64,000 nucleotides of DNA from Oleiphilaceae bacterium (GCA_022447365.1 JAKVBL010000007.1:1-64000); one strand, 5' to 3'; positions 43,924 through 53,796 are shown, counted from the first letter of the stretch. Translations and numbers: made by a program. The notes: generated by a model from the sequence alone, not told the origin.

Positions 43924-45918
43924 ATGTCACATGCGCCTTTATGGGCCCCGACACAGGATCAAATTGATCAGGCTAACATTACCAAATTTGGCACATGGCT
44001 CGGCGCGCAACACGGGATTTATCTTGATAACTACGAAGCGATTTATAATTGGTCGATCGCTCATCCAGACTTGTTCTGGTCAGCTATTTGGGAATACTAC
44101 GATGTAATAGGGAGTCGTAGCGCTCAGATTGTAAGCGAGATCACGCAGATGCCCAGCGCAAGGTGGTTCCCCCAAGCTAGGCTTAATTTCGCTGAAAATA
44201 TGCTGCGTTATGCCAAAACGAGCTCTCACCTTACAGCAATAACAGTCTTTAATGAGCTTGGTAAACAATGTTCTTATACATACAAAGAACTTCAAGATGC
44301 AGTTGCTGCCCTCGCCTCCACATTCAAAGACAATGGCATACAGAAAGGTGATCGCATTGCTGCGATTACAACCAATAGTGAGCACGCAATTATTGGGATG
44401 CTAGCATGTGCCTCTCTAGGCGCAGTTTGGTCATCCTGCTCGCCTGATTTCGGTGAAAGCGGAATACTAGACCGCTTTAGTCAGATTGAACCCAAACTGT
44501 TGATTACATGCACTGGGTATATATATGCTGGAAAAGTACTTTCTCTTGCCGACAAGATTAGTACTGTCGTTGACAGCCTACCCTCACTTCAAGCAGTCAT
44601 TAGTTTTAACCCTATTGATCGCGACACATCCCATATCCTGACACTCACTACTGCTAAGCACTTAGATTGGATTAATGCGATTAAGAGTAACGACAAGATC
44701 GAACTTCATTTTGAAGAAGTCGATTTTAACGACCCGCTTTATATCCTTTATTCATCAGGCACAACTGGAAAGCCTAAATGCATTGTTCATGGAGTGGGCG
44801 GAACCTTACTTCAACACATCAAGGAGCTTTCCTTACACAGTGACGTTGTTGAAGGGACAAAACTATTTTATTTCACTACCTGCGGCTGGATGATGTGGAA
44901 TTGGTACATCAGCGGTTTGGCCCTAGGAGCAAGTTTAGTGGTCTATGATGGGTCGCCTTTTCACCCTGAAAAAGACAGCTTGTTTTCGCTGGCAAAAGCA
45001 GAAGACATCGAAGTATTCGGAGCAAGCGCAAAATACTTTGCTGCGGCTGAAAAATTTGGCCTAAAACCAAACAAAGATCACCCGTTTACAAGCCTAAAGG
45101 CCATACTATCGACCGGCTCGCCTTTGGTCCCAGAGAGCTTTGATTACCTGTATGCGCATGTTGCTCCTCATGCACGTGTATCAAGCATATCTGGTGGTAC
45201 AGATATCGTTTCTTGCTTCGCTCTCGGTGTTCCAACGCTTCCAGTCTATCGAGGAGAACTACAAGCTCCTGGACTTGGAATGGATATCGCGTTTGTTGAC
45301 GAATCAGGTGTAGAACTTGAGTCAGGCAAAGGTGAATTAATTTGTCGCACAAGCTTTCCATCCATGCCTATTTATTTTTGGGCAGACGAATCAGGTCAAC
45401 GCTACAAACGCGCCTATTTCGACAGCTTCGAAAACACATGGGCGCACGGGGATTTTGGTGAACAATCCTTACATGTGTTGTCTGATGGCTCGGTGCAAAA
45501 AGGGATAATGATTCACGGCCGCTCAGATGCCGTTCTAAACCCAAACGGCGTAAGAATTGGGACAGCAGAGATATATCGCCAAGTCGAACAAATTGATGAA
45601 GTATTTGAATCACTTGCTATCGGGCAAAAATGGGACGGAGACGAACGCATTATCTTGTTCGTAGTCCTCATGCCCGAAGTACGATTTAGCGAAGATCTCA
45701 GTCTTCGAATTAAGCAACAGATACGTAACAATACCTCACCGAGACACGTACCATCAAAAATCATTGCAGTCAGTGATATTCCCCGTACACGCAGTGGCAA
45801 AATTGTTGAACTTGCCGTGCGTTCAGTCGTACATGGTGAAGAAGTTAAAAACAATGAAGCAATCGCAAATCCGGCAGCCCTAGATTTGTTTAAAGATATT
45901 CCTGAACTCCAAGAGTGA
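43924..45918 (+). CDS. aacS: acetoacetyl-CoA synthetase
   Basis: A 664-residue AMP-forming ligase that activates acetoacetate to acetoacetyl-CoA. The ACAS-type N-terminus (WSIAHPDLFWSAIWEYYDV) is followed by the AMP-binding signature ILYSSGTTGKPKCIVHG, SSISGGTDIVSCF, the hinge HGRSDAVLNPNGVRIGTAEI and the C-terminal catalytic Lys region RTRSGKIVELAV. In operon with the liu genes it would handle the acetoacetate released by HMG-CoA lyase, leading to two acetyl-CoA via a thiolase encoded elsewhere. Confidence 0.93.
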   Translation: MSHAPLWAPTQDQIDQANITKFGTWLGAQHGIYLDNYEAIYNWSIAHPDLFWSAIWEYYDVIGSRSAQIVSEITQMPSARWFPQARLNFAENMLRYAKTSSHLTAITVFNELGKQCSYTYKELQDAVAALASTFKDNGIQKGDRIAAITTNSEHAIIGMLACASLGAVWSSCSPDFGESGILDRFSQIEPKLLITCTGYIYAGKVLSLADKISTVVDSLPSLQAVISFNPIDRDTSHILTLTTAKHLDWINAIKSNDKIELHFEEVDFNDPLYILYSSGTTGKPKCIVHGVGGTLLQHIKELSLHSDVVEGTKLFYFTTCGWMMWNWYISGLALGASLVVYDGSPFHPEKDSLFSLAKAEDIEVFGASAKYFAAAEKFGLKPNKDHPFTSLKAILSTGSPLVPESFDYLYAHVAPHARVSSISGGTDIVSCFALGVPTLPVYRGELQAPGLGMDIAFVDESGVELESGKGELICRTSFPSMPIYFWADESGQRYKRAYFDSFENTWAHGDFGEQSLHVLSDGSVQKGIMIHGRSDAVLNPNGVRIGTAEIYRQVEQIDEVFESLAIGQKWDGDERIILFVVLMPEVRFSEDLSLRIKQQIRNNTSPRHVPSKIIAVSDIPRTRSGKIVELAVRSVVHGEEVKNNEAIANPAALDLFKDIPELQE

Positions 45919-45928
45919 TAGGCATCAT

Positions 45929-47680
45929 ATGAAAGCAACCTTGTTACTACTTATCAGCCTAACAGCTAGTTTTGTCCATGCGGCACTGCAAAGTGAGTTT
46001 GTGGAACCCGAATCGAGCACTGATTTATCTCAATCCAACAACCCATACAGTGATTTGCAAAAGGTTGCACAGAACGATACTCAGATGGTGGTCACGGCTC
46101 ATCCGCTGGCTTCTAAGGCGGGCGCGGAGATACTAAATCAAGGTGGAAATGCCATTGATGCGATGGTTACAATACAAGCTGTTTTAGGCTTGGTTGAGCC
46201 GCAATCTTCAGGGTTAGGCGGCGGAGTTTTTACGCTTTTCTATAAGTCAGACAATCAAACCTTGGTTGCTTATGACGGACGTGAAACCGCACCGTTAGAC
46301 GCAGAAAAAGATTTATTCCTCAATAAAGATCAAACCCAAATGGATTTTTTCGATGCAGTTGTGGGAGGCAGATCTGTTGGCACTCCCGGAACAGTTGCAA
46401 CGCTATGGCACATGCATCAAAAAGATGGAAGCCTGCCGTGGGCTAGACTCTTAGAGCCTGCAATTAGTATCGCAAAGGAAGGTTTTATCGTCAGCAACAG
46501 AATGGCGCAGTCGGTGCAGCGAGACCAATATCGCTTATCAATTCACCCAAGCACAGCGGCTTATTTTTTACCCGAAGGAGAGCCGCTTTCAGCAGGAACC
46601 AAATTAGTAAACCCTGAGTACGCAGAGACGCTAACCACACTCGCACAACGCGGCGGAGAGTATTTCTATCATAAAGACTTCGCAGTCGACATCGTTAACG
46701 CGGTTCAAAGCGCGAATAACCCAGGCTTACTTAGTATCGAAGATTTTAAACAATACAAAGTCATTGAACGTGTACCTGTTTGTCACACATTTATAGAACA
46801 TCGTGTTTGCGGCATGGGAGCACCTAGCAGCGGTGCGATCACAGTAGGCCAGATTCTAATGACAAGCGAAGCCGCTGGTTTAATCGATTACCCGCCAGAG
46901 TCGCCTCAAGCATGGCATATCATCGCAGAGTCAACGCGCCTAGCATTCGCCGATCGCGCTTTGTACATCGCAGACCCAGCTTACTTCGATGTACCCAACT
47001 CATTATTAAATGAAGAATATATTTCGGAACGAGCGTCACAGGTCAATACATCGAAGAAAAGTCCAACGCTCACAGCAGGCTCTCCTTTCAGTGACAAGAT
47101 CGCGCTAAGTACGGGAATAAATGTAGATCAACCATCTACCTCGCATTTCGTGGTGGTCGACAAGTCAGGCAACATCATAAGCAGCACAAGCACCATTGAA
47201 AATGCTTTTGGCTCTCGAGTGATGGTCAAAGGATTTCTTTTAAATAACGAACTAACCGACTTTTCATTCAAATTTGAGAACGATAAAGGCCTCATCGCCA
47301 ATCGTGTAGAAGCTGGTAAGAGACCGCGCTCATCGATGGCACCAACTATCGTATTCAATGGTGATACACCAGTTCTAGCCATCGGCTCTCCAGGTGGATC
47401 AAGAATCATAAACTACGTAGCAAACTCACTTGTCCGGCACTTGGCGTGGGAACAGCCTTTAATCGAAGCGATCAACGCACCTCATATCAGCAACCGCTAT
47501 GGCGACATGGATATTGAAAAAGGTGCTTGGTCGAATGAGGACATTTCAGACTTTGAAAACTTGGGGTACAAAGTAAATCAAAGAGATCTGAATTCGGGTC
47601 TACACGCTGTACAAATTACAAAAGACTTGCTCAAAGGCGCAGCAGATAAGCGTCGCGAAGGTAGCGCGAACGCACGATAA
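45929..47680 (+). CDS. ggt: gamma-glutamyltranspeptidase
   Basis: A 583-residue exported Ntn-hydrolase that cuts the gamma-glutamyl bond of glutathione. After the signal peptide (MKATLLLLISLTASFVHA) come GNAIDAMVTIQAVLGLVEPQ, SGLGGGVFTLFYK and DGRETAPLDA. The self-cleavage/nucleophile Thr404 is in QPSTSHFVVVD, and the small subunit has RPRSSMAPTIV and GSPGGSRIINYV. It is expected to mature into two chains in the periplasm. It starts 10 bases after aacS, so may share its transcript, though it has no obvious role in leucine breakdown. Confidence 0.94.
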   Translation: MKATLLLLISLTASFVHAALQSEFVEPESSTDLSQSNNPYSDLQKVAQNDTQMVVTAHPLASKAGAEILNQGGNAIDAMVTIQAVLGLVEPQSSGLGGGVFTLFYKSDNQTLVAYDGRETAPLDAEKDLFLNKDQTQMDFFDAVVGGRSVGTPGTVATLWHMHQKDGSLPWARLLEPAISIAKEGFIVSNRMAQSVQRDQYRLSIHPSTAAYFLPEGEPLSAGTKLVNPEYAETLTTLAQRGGEYFYHKDFAVDIVNAVQSANNPGLLSIEDFKQYKVIERVPVCHTFIEHRVCGMGAPSSGAITVGQILMTSEAAGLIDYPPESPQAWHIIAESTRLAFADRALYIADPAYFDVPNSLLNEEYISERASQVNTSKKSPTLTAGSPFSDKIALSTGINVDQPSTSHFVVVDKSGNIISSTSTIENAFGSRVMVKGFLLNNELTDFSFKFENDKGLIANRVEAGKRPRSSMAPTIVFNGDTPVLAIGSPGGSRIINYVANSLVRHLAWEQPLIEAINAPHISNRYGDMDIEKGAWSNEDISDFENLGYKVNQRDLNSGLHAVQITKDLLKGAADKRREGSANAR

Positions 47681-47684
47681 CGGA

Positions 47685-48290
47685 TTATAAGAAATCCGGC
47701 TCATCAATAATCTCGTGCTTAACACCATGCAGTTCGAAACTTAGTGAGCGGGAATGTAAGTAGCAACGGTCTGCGTCTTCACCACCATAGCGCTTATCGC
47801 CAAGTATTGGACTGCCCAGCGACTTACACATCACTCGAAGTTGGTGCGTTTTCCCAGTCTCTGGCCACAAGTAAAACAGCCAATTATCATGATGCTTATG
47901 CGCCTTAAATCTAGTTACTGCTGGGTTTTCGAAGGTCCTTAATAATTTATAGCTACCGCCACGTGCCTTTGTCATATCACCTGACACGAGACCTTGCTTT
48001 TTCTTTGGTTTTTTTGGGCTTAGGGCGAGGTATTCTTTCTTGATCGTTTTGTTCTGAAACAAAACAGAAATATCTCTATTTGCTTGTGGCCCCTTAGCAA
48101 ACAACATTAAGCCGCTTGTAACACGATCTAAACGATGGACTGGGTAAAGTTGATCGTTATTAAAGTGAGATCGCACTGATTCAACAAAGCCAATTTGAGT
48201 CTCGCCGTTATCATCTAACTCAGTGTGGAAACATACGTTCGCATTTTTTGAAAGCGCAATAAAATCTGCGCTTTCAGTGATCACTTTCAT
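47685..48290 (-). CDS. RluA-family RNA pseudouridine synthase
   Basis: A 201-residue pseudouridine synthase, short form without S4 domain. The catalytic motif LYPVHRLDRVTSGLMLFAK has the nucleophile Asp in HRLD. KKEYLALSPKK, PETGKTHQLRVMCKSLGSPI and the conserved GDKRYGG follow. The target RNA is unknown; it resembles TIGR01621-type proteins. The ATG at 48290 is preferred to the GTG at 48299. Its start overlaps the end of the ABC1 gene by 17 bases, so both are probably co-transcribed. It is convergent with ggt, 4 bases apart. Confidence 0.9.
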   Translation of the reverse strand: MKVITESADFIALSKNANVCFHTELDDNGETQIGFVESVRSHFNNDQLYPVHRLDRVTSGLMLFAKGPQANRDISVLFQNKTIKKEYLALSPKKPKKKQGLVSGDMTKARGGSYKLLRTFENPAVTRFKAHKHHDNWLFYLWPETGKTHQLRVMCKSLGSPILGDKRYGGEDADRCYLHSRSLSFELHGVKHEIIDEPDFL

Positions 48291-50370
48291 TCGGACCACT
48301 CACTGCTTCTTGAGATTCGGTAGGAGTTGAATTAAGCGGCACTAATTCCATCGAAACCTTAGGAATACGAACTGGTATTTCTTTGAATCGGTTCCATGCA
48401 TAAGAAGACACATCTTCGACGATATTTAATATTCCATACTTGAGTGGCACAGTTGCGAAACCAGTTAGCAAGTCCTTGGCTACCATTACTTTCTTTTCTT
48501 GCGCATAGAGATTGGCGTAACTTGCTACCAAAGCCGAAATTGATCTTGTTAAATGCAAGTAGTCACTCTGAATGGTCATGCCTAACTGATACGTATTAGA
48601 CAAGAGCTGCAGCGCTGCGCTAACACGCATATTCAAACCATCAGCTCCTTCGTGCATAAACTGCCTAACATTCCAAATCTCAATTGGCTGTATGCCTTTC
48701 TTAGACATCGTTTCGAGCAAGGCTTTATGAATATCTGCACGCTGAGATTCATGCTTTGCAGGACTAGTACTCATTGCGATCAGCGTATCGGTTAATGCAT
48801 CAACATCGCCACACAAAGCGGACGTTAAGTAGGAATAAACGTACCCCCACTTTCCGCGCATTTGAACACTATTACCCCAATCGATTAGATATAGATGTGC
48901 ACGCTCATCTACGAGCACATTTCCAGGGTGTAGATCACCATGTATCTCTTGATATAAGGCAAACTGTTCTACAACGGTATAAATAAAATTGTGTGCGACG
49001 CGCCGTCTGAACTGCGACACATCTCCTTCATGCGATTGCCCCCATGATTCCAAGACCTGAGAAATCGGACTCACCTCAGACACATACTCCATTTCTATCA
49101 CGCGTCCGCTCGCGCCATAGACCTTTGGCACCGACCAATAATCAGAACCAAGTGCTCGTTCGTAAAAACGTCTTTGTGTTTCAGCTTCTAAAGAGAAATC
49201 TAACTCTTGCTCAAAACCACGCGTGAACTCTTTAATTTGTTCTGCCATTGATTTCAAAAAAGGCTTAAGTTTTGAGTGAGGAGCCCAATACTGACTACTA
49301 ATCAACATTAATTCGATTGCCAACGAACCCATCGCAAATTCGCGTTCAAGATTATGACGCGCAACTTTCACGACAATAGGTACCAGTACTGTTGATGTTT
49401 CTCCCTCTGAATTCGTATTTTCAACGGCTTTCTTGGCCAAAAACACGGAACCAATTGACCCACTTTTTAGAGGCTTTGATGCATCAAATTCGTAGTACAT
49501 GCTCTCTGGAGGCTGACCAAAATCTTCAAAAAACACTTTTCTCACTTGTTCGACTGACATCGGCTCAACGTCTTGCTGGAACACCGCAAGTTCGCGTGAA
49601 ATTTCTTCGGGCAGAAAATCAGCACTGGCCGCAGCAACTTGTGCCATTTTGATAAACAAGGGACCGAATTCACTTACCATCTTCGAAACGATTTGCGCCT
49701 GGGCATGGAAGTCTTTCGGGTCGGTTTCCAAGAAAGGTTTTATGTAACGGATTGCTTGAATTTGACGCTTTAAGATCTGAATATCGCCGCGCAATACTTG
49801 TAGCTTACGTACAATTTCATTAAAACCGTCACGATTGATTTTTCTCAAGTGCTTGATGGTATTGATCGCCTCTACCAAAAGCGGCTCGTAGACGCGGATA
49901 ATTGCGCGGGTGATCTCTAGATTTAGCTCAAAAATCCCTTGCAGCTCTGGACTCTCAATCAGTTCTTGAAAGAACAACCAAAACTCTTCTATAACTACTT
50001 CGGGAATCTCTACAGGGCTGCGAGAGATAGACTGCGAAACCAAGTATTTGATGAGTCTCTCTGTGCTTTCTTCATTTGGGATGAAACTACTTTTACGAAG
50101 ATATGCGGTTACATCCTTTGAGTAATTGGAAACTGGATGTGAATAGAGTCCATCAAACAGACCATCTAATGTCTCAGCTAACTGAGAACGACTTACATCT
50201 TCATCTGATATAACTAGTTTCAAAACCGGAGAAAACAAGGTAGGCAAAGCCAAACTGCTCGTGGCGATGCTTCCCGAACGCTTGAGAAACGACCAAGTTG
50301 AGTTACTTATGCTCTTAAGCGAATCGGTCAACGCAGAGAGCTCGTTCGTATCGTTGTCATAATCCTTCAT
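48274..50370 (-). CDS. divergent ABC1/UbiB-like atypical kinase
   Basis: A 698-residue ABC1 relative with a ~215-residue helical N-terminal extension that I do not recognise. The kinase core runs from about 230. The usual KxGQ motif is KMAQ (about residue 243) and the alanine-rich loop is replaced by KSGSIGSVFLAKKA (about 300-313). The lysine VVKVARHN, the catalytic loop EIHGDLHPGNVLVD and LIDWGNS (DWG for DFG) remain. A long helical C-terminus follows. It is probably an active nucleotide-binding protein with altered chemistry. It overlaps the pseudouridine synthase gene and is divergent from the antiporter. Confidence 0.85.
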   Translation of the reverse strand: MKDYDNDTNELSALTDSLKSISNSTWSFLKRSGSIATSSLALPTLFSPVLKLVISDEDVSRSQLAETLDGLFDGLYSHPVSNYSKDVTAYLRKSSFIPNEESTERLIKYLVSQSISRSPVEIPEVVIEEFWLFFQELIESPELQGIFELNLEITRAIIRVYEPLLVEAINTIKHLRKINRDGFNEIVRKLQVLRGDIQILKRQIQAIRYIKPFLETDPKDFHAQAQIVSKMVSEFGPLFIKMAQVAAASADFLPEEISRELAVFQQDVEPMSVEQVRKVFFEDFGQPPESMYYEFDASKPLKSGSIGSVFLAKKAVENTNSEGETSTVLVPIVVKVARHNLEREFAMGSLAIELMLISSQYWAPHSKLKPFLKSMAEQIKEFTRGFEQELDFSLEAETQRRFYERALGSDYWSVPKVYGASGRVIEMEYVSEVSPISQVLESWGQSHEGDVSQFRRRVAHNFIYTVVEQFALYQEIHGDLHPGNVLVDERAHLYLIDWGNSVQMRGKWGYVYSYLTSALCGDVDALTDTLIAMSTSPAKHESQRADIHKALLETMSKKGIQPIEIWNVRQFMHEGADGLNMRVSAALQLLSNTYQLGMTIQSDYLHLTRSISALVASYANLYAQEKKVMVAKDLLTGFATVPLKYGILNIVEDVSSYAWNRFKEIPVRIPKVSMELVPLNSTPTESQEAVSGPNESDH

Positions 50371-50492
50371 AACACTACCAATATATCGTCATTCTCATTT
50401 AGTCGAGCGAGAGTCTTTACAAGCCATAAAGCTTTCTCGAAAATAGATCACAGAAACGGGCCAAGAATCATAACACAAGGACAGCATGCTTC

Positions 50493-51671
50493 ATGCCTGA
50501 AACGTCGATAGTTCATTCATTCTTCTTAATTTTTACCGGCGCAGCTATCGTTGCATCGTTCGCTCTGTATGCGCGACAGCCACTCATACTCGCCTATATC
50601 ATTATTGGTGCAATCGTTGGGCCATTCGGCTTGGACTATGTGTCAGACGCTCGAATGCTTAGCGAAATAGCCGAGATTGGTATTATCTTTTTGTTGTTTT
50701 TACTTGGCTTAGACATGCAGCCTAAAAGCCTAGGCGCAATGTTTGGCAAGGCAAGTTTCGTTGCAATTGTTTCATCGGTCGCATTCGCGGGGCTCGGATA
50801 TATTGTTTCAATCCAATTCGGTTTCACTCAACTAGAAGCGCTCATCATCGGTGCGTGCATGGTGTTCTCAAGCACCATCATAGGGATTAAATTACTACCT
50901 ACCACAGTTCTTCATCACCGACATACTGGCGAGCTCGTTGTCGCTCTGTTGCTTATTCAAGACTTAATTGCAATTCTAGTGCTGCTATTAATCGGAAGTT
51001 TTACATCTAGTGAAGATGCCGACTTTGAAATCCTAGAACTAGGTACGACACTATTGATGCTGCCTTTCGTTGCACTAGCGTGCTACTTGATCGTTCGCTT
51101 TATCATTCTTCCTCTATTCACTAAATTCGATCGTTTTCATGAGTACATGTTCCTGCTATCGATTGGTTGGTGCTTAGGGGTCGCAGAAGCTTCGGAAAAA
51201 CTTGGCCTTTCTCTCGAAATCGGCGCGTTCATCGCCGGCATCAGTCTCGCGACCAGTCCAATATCACAATACATAGCCGTCAACTTAAAACCATTACGTG
51301 ATTTTTTCTTAGTACTTTTCTTCTTCTCACTTGGCGCAAACTTCAACCACGCACTCCTTGAAAGTATCTGGATTCCAACACTTATCTTGGGCATTGTGAT
51401 GATTGCGTTCAAACCCTGGTGTTTCAGCTTCTTACTTCAAAAAACCGGAGAACTAAAAGAGGGAGCTACTGAAGTTGGTGTGCGCCTTGGACAGATAAGC
51501 GAGTTCTCACTGATGATTGCGTTTTTGGCGTTTAGTCAGCAGCTCATTAGCAACGAAGCTTCTCACTTAATTCAGGCTACCGCTATTTTGACGTTTATTA
51601 TCAATAGCTACATGGTCATCTTTCGCTATCCTAGCCCGATTGCGGTCAGCGATAAGTTACGGAGAGACTGA
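50493..51671 (+). CDS. CPA2-family cation:proton antiporter (membrane domain only)
   Basis: A 392-residue polytopic inner-membrane protein with the exchanger fold (IIIGAIVGPFGLDYVSDARM, AEIGIIFLLFLLGLDMQPKS, ACMVFSSTIIGIKLLP, VVALLLIQDLIAILVLLLIG). It ends without the TrkA-N domain seen in the gene at 5678, so gating must differ. The transported ion is unknown. It lies 3 bases before the YchJ gene, so the two probably share a transcript. Confidence 0.9.
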   Translation: MPETSIVHSFFLIFTGAAIVASFALYARQPLILAYIIIGAIVGPFGLDYVSDARMLSEIAEIGIIFLLFLLGLDMQPKSLGAMFGKASFVAIVSSVAFAGLGYIVSIQFGFTQLEALIIGACMVFSSTIIGIKLLPTTVLHHRHTGELVVALLLIQDLIAILVLLLIGSFTSSEDADFEILELGTTLLMLPFVALACYLIVRFIILPLFTKFDRFHEYMFLLSIGWCLGVAEASEKLGLSLEIGAFIAGISLATSPISQYIAVNLKPLRDFFLVLFFFSLGANFNHALLESIWIPTLILGIVMIAFKPWCFSFLLQKTGELKEGATEVGVRLGQISEFSLMIAFLAFSQQLISNEASHLIQATAILTFIINSYMVIFRYPSPIAVSDKLRRD

Positions 51672-51674
51672 CAA

Positions 51675-52067
51675 GTGGCAAAATCAATTAATCCATCGTG
51701 CCCATGCGGCAGCGGTTGCTCCTACGAGCAATGTTGTGGCGCGATACATTCAGGCCGACGAGAAGCACAAACAGCAGAACAACTTATGCGTTCACGTTAC
51801 TCTGCGTTTGTAAAAAATGACCTCGATTACTTAGTGCATAGCTGGCACCCAAGTCATTGCCCCAATGATTTAAAGCTTGAAGAAACGAATTGGATCGGTT
51901 TAAAGATCAAAGAAACTCGCCTAGGACACAAAGATGATGAAGAGGGCTGGGTTCACTTTGTAGCGCGTTATAAAGTAAACGGAAAGGCCGAGAAAATTGT
52001 AGAAAACAGTCACTTCTCGCGCATAGATGGCAGGTGGGTTTACGTAGAAGCCCAATCGAATGATTAG
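51675..52067 (+). CDS. YchJ family (UPF0225) SEC-C motif protein
   Basis: A 130-residue protein beginning with a zinc-binding SEC-C motif (CPCGSGCSYEQCCG), followed by the YchJ central domain (AEQLMRSRYSAFVKNDLDYL, WIGLKIKETRLG, WVHFVARYKVNGKAEKI, ENSHFSRIDGRWVYVEA). The fold is NTF2-like. The role of the family is unclear. It starts with GTG just after the antiporter gene and is convergent with sohB. Confidence 0.9.
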   Translation: MAKSINPSCPCGSGCSYEQCCGAIHSGRREAQTAEQLMRSRYSAFVKNDLDYLVHSWHPSHCPNDLKLEETNWIGLKIKETRLGHKDDEEGWVHFVARYKVNGKAEKIVENSHFSRIDGRWVYVEAQSND

Positions 52068-52092
52068 GCTCTAATATAAATGCTTACGCGTG

Positions 52093-53157
52093 TTATGCGC
52101 GCATACCTTTAGTACTCTCTTGTTCAGACACAAACTTAAGAAAAGCGCGCTCGACACCGCTCGCCACAGCAAAACCGAGCTTGTCCGCCAAGGTCTTTTT
52201 CTCTTTAAACGCAATACTATAAACATCTGCGTTTTGACAGCACTGCACAACATACTCGTCCGATGTCATTACTTCATCGATCAACTTATTTTCTAGCGCT
52301 TGTGAGCCGAACCAAATATCCCCATTCGCCACAACATCAATATCTACTTGTGGACGACGATCATTCACATAACTCTTGAACAAACCATGCGTATCTTCCA
52401 AATCATCTTGGAACTTAGCACGACCCTTGTCTGTATTTTCACCAAACATCGTGAGCGTTCGCTTGTATTCACCTGCCGTCAAAATCTCATAATCAATATC
52501 ATTCTTCTTGAGAAGCTTATGGAAGTTCGGTAGCTGCGCGACGACACCAATCGAGCCGACAATAGCAAAGGGAGAAGCGATAATCTTATCGGCGACACAG
52601 GCCATCATATAACCACCGCTAGCGGCAACTTTATCGACTGCAACAGTCAATCGAAGCCCAGCCTTTTTAACACGGTCTAATTGAGCAGCAGCTAGACCAT
52701 AAGAATGAACCATACCGCCACCGCTTTCTAACTTAATAACTACTTCGTCTAGCTGAGGATCTGCCACTTGAAGAAGCGTAGTTATTGACTCACGTAAAGT
52801 TGTGACATCACTGGCTTTGATGTCGCCATCAAAATCTAGTACAAAGACGCGAGGTTTCGGCTTTTCAGGCGACTTGTTGCGCGACTTCTTTTCTCCCTTA
52901 ACGAGTTTCTTTTCATCCTTCTCACGTTGCTTTAAGACTTCCTTCGATAGAAGCTCATCTTCCAGAAGAGCCTTATTTTCCGCCAGCTCATCATTCAGCT
53001 TAGTTACTCTTAGTTCGGCCTTTTTATCGCTCTTTCCTTTTGACGAAGCAGCTGCGACTGCAATGATTACAACAAGCAAAACTACCAAGACCGTAATTGC
53101 TTTAGCCAAGAAGATTCCGTATTCGCTTAAGAATTCCACTACCACCTCTTTTATCAT
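52093..53157 (-). CDS. sohB: SohB-type S49 peptidase
   Basis: A 354-residue membrane-anchored periplasm-facing protease of the SppA/SohB family. One helix near the N-terminus (ITVLVVLLVVIIAVAAAS), a charged coiled linker rich in Lys/Glu, then the domain VFVLDFDGDIKASDVTTLRE. The catalytic Ser is in VDKVAASGGYMMACVADKI and the Lys in TAGEYKRTLTMFGENTDKGR. The length matches E. coli SohB (349). It stands alone, convergent with ychJ. Confidence 0.93.
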   Translation of the reverse strand: MIKEVVVEFLSEYGIFLAKAITVLVVLLVVIIAVAAASSKGKSDKKAELRVTKLNDELAENKALLEDELLSKEVLKQREKDEKKLVKGEKKSRNKSPEKPKPRVFVLDFDGDIKASDVTTLRESITTLLQVADPQLDEVVIKLESGGGMVHSYGLAAAQLDRVKKAGLRLTVAVDKVAASGGYMMACVADKIIASPFAIVGSIGVVAQLPNFHKLLKKNDIDYEILTAGEYKRTLTMFGENTDKGRAKFQDDLEDTHGLFKSYVNDRRPQVDIDVVANGDIWFGSQALENKLIDEVMTSDEYVVQCCQNADVYSIAFKEKKTLADKLGFAVASGVERAFLKFVSEQESTKGMRA

Positions 53158-53362
53158 TAAAATTTCGTGCTATCGATATAAGGGTTTTTGCCAACTATTA
53201 CAAGGTTTGGCGTGCTTGTAATTAAATCGAACGAGCGTTTGATTGCTAAGTGTTGACATGATTGTTCATACAACCTACTCTGCTGTCTCGTTTTTCGGTT
53301 TGTACTGGAAAACTGACGGGTGCTCGTTTCCTGAAATCTAATAATCAGGCACCTATAAGATT

Positions 53363-53391
53363 TAGTGAGCTAGATTTCTCTGGCTTATAAT
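53363..53391 (+). promoter_or_regulatory. candidate promoter of the SCP2 gene
   Basis: TATAAT at 53386-53391 is a perfect -10 element. The -35 at 17-base spacing is weak (TAGTGA). The start point would be near 53398, giving a short leader before the ATG at 53418. A second possibility is TTGACA at 53253 with TACTCT 17 bases on. Confidence 0.4.
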
Positions 53392-53417
53392 TAACAGATA
53401 AAATGAAGGGTATTCTC

Positions 53418-53729
53418 ATGTCTGTAGCTTCAACTTTTGAAACGCTAAAAAACAACTTTAACGCTGATGCAGCAGCTGGCTTGGACTTAGTTTTCCAATT
53501 CAACATTGAAGACGATGCTAACTACAACCTTACAATTGCTGATGGCACTTGCGCACTAGCAGAAGGCGATCACGAAGATCCTTCAGTAACTTTGATCATG
53601 AGCACTGAAACACTTAACGGTATCGTAAGTGGCGAAACTGACGGCATGCAAGCATTCATGGCTGGTCAACTTCGTGCAGAAGGCGACATGATGCTAGCTA
53701 CTAAGCTTGGCGAACTATTCAGCATGTAA
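53418..53729 (+). CDS. SCP2 sterol-binding-domain protein
   Basis: A 103-residue single-domain protein of the SCP2 family (lipid or acyl-chain binding fold): FETLKNNFNADAAAGLDLVF, LTIADGTCALAEGDHEDPSV, ETLNGIVSGETDGMQAFMAGQ, LRAEGDMMLATKLGELFSM. Such small forms often bind fatty acids or isoprenoids. The start at 53418 has GAAGGG about seven bases upstream; the ATG at 53403 sits inside that site. It is monocistronic with its own terminator and looks well expressed by codon use. Confidence 0.88.
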   Translation: MSVASTFETLKNNFNADAAAGLDLVFQFNIEDDANYNLTIADGTCALAEGDHEDPSVTLIMSTETLNGIVSGETDGMQAFMAGQLRAEGDMMLATKLGELFSM

Positions 53730-53744
53730 TTCCGCTGTTTAGTG

Positions 53745-53782
53745 CAATAAAAAAGGCGACTTCATGTCGCCTTTTTTATTGC
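53745..53782. terminator. bidirectional Rho-independent terminator
   Basis: GCAATAAAAAAGGCGAC, loop TTCAT, then GTCGCCTTTTTTATTGC is a perfect 17-bp inverted repeat with A- and T-runs on the arms. It serves the SCP2 gene and the minus-strand fimL gene. Confidence 0.95.
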
Positions 53783-53796
53783 TCAATTGCCGCACA

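Noticed and set aside
45513-45938. 141-codon minus-strand ORF inside aacS
   Set aside because: Antisense of the conserved C-terminal catalytic domain of AacS, and it also covers the ggt start.
52802-53221. 139-codon plus-strand ORF covering the start of sohB
   Set aside because: Antisense to the Lys/Glu-rich linker and helix of SohB; its Phe/Ser-rich product is the mirror of that composition bias.
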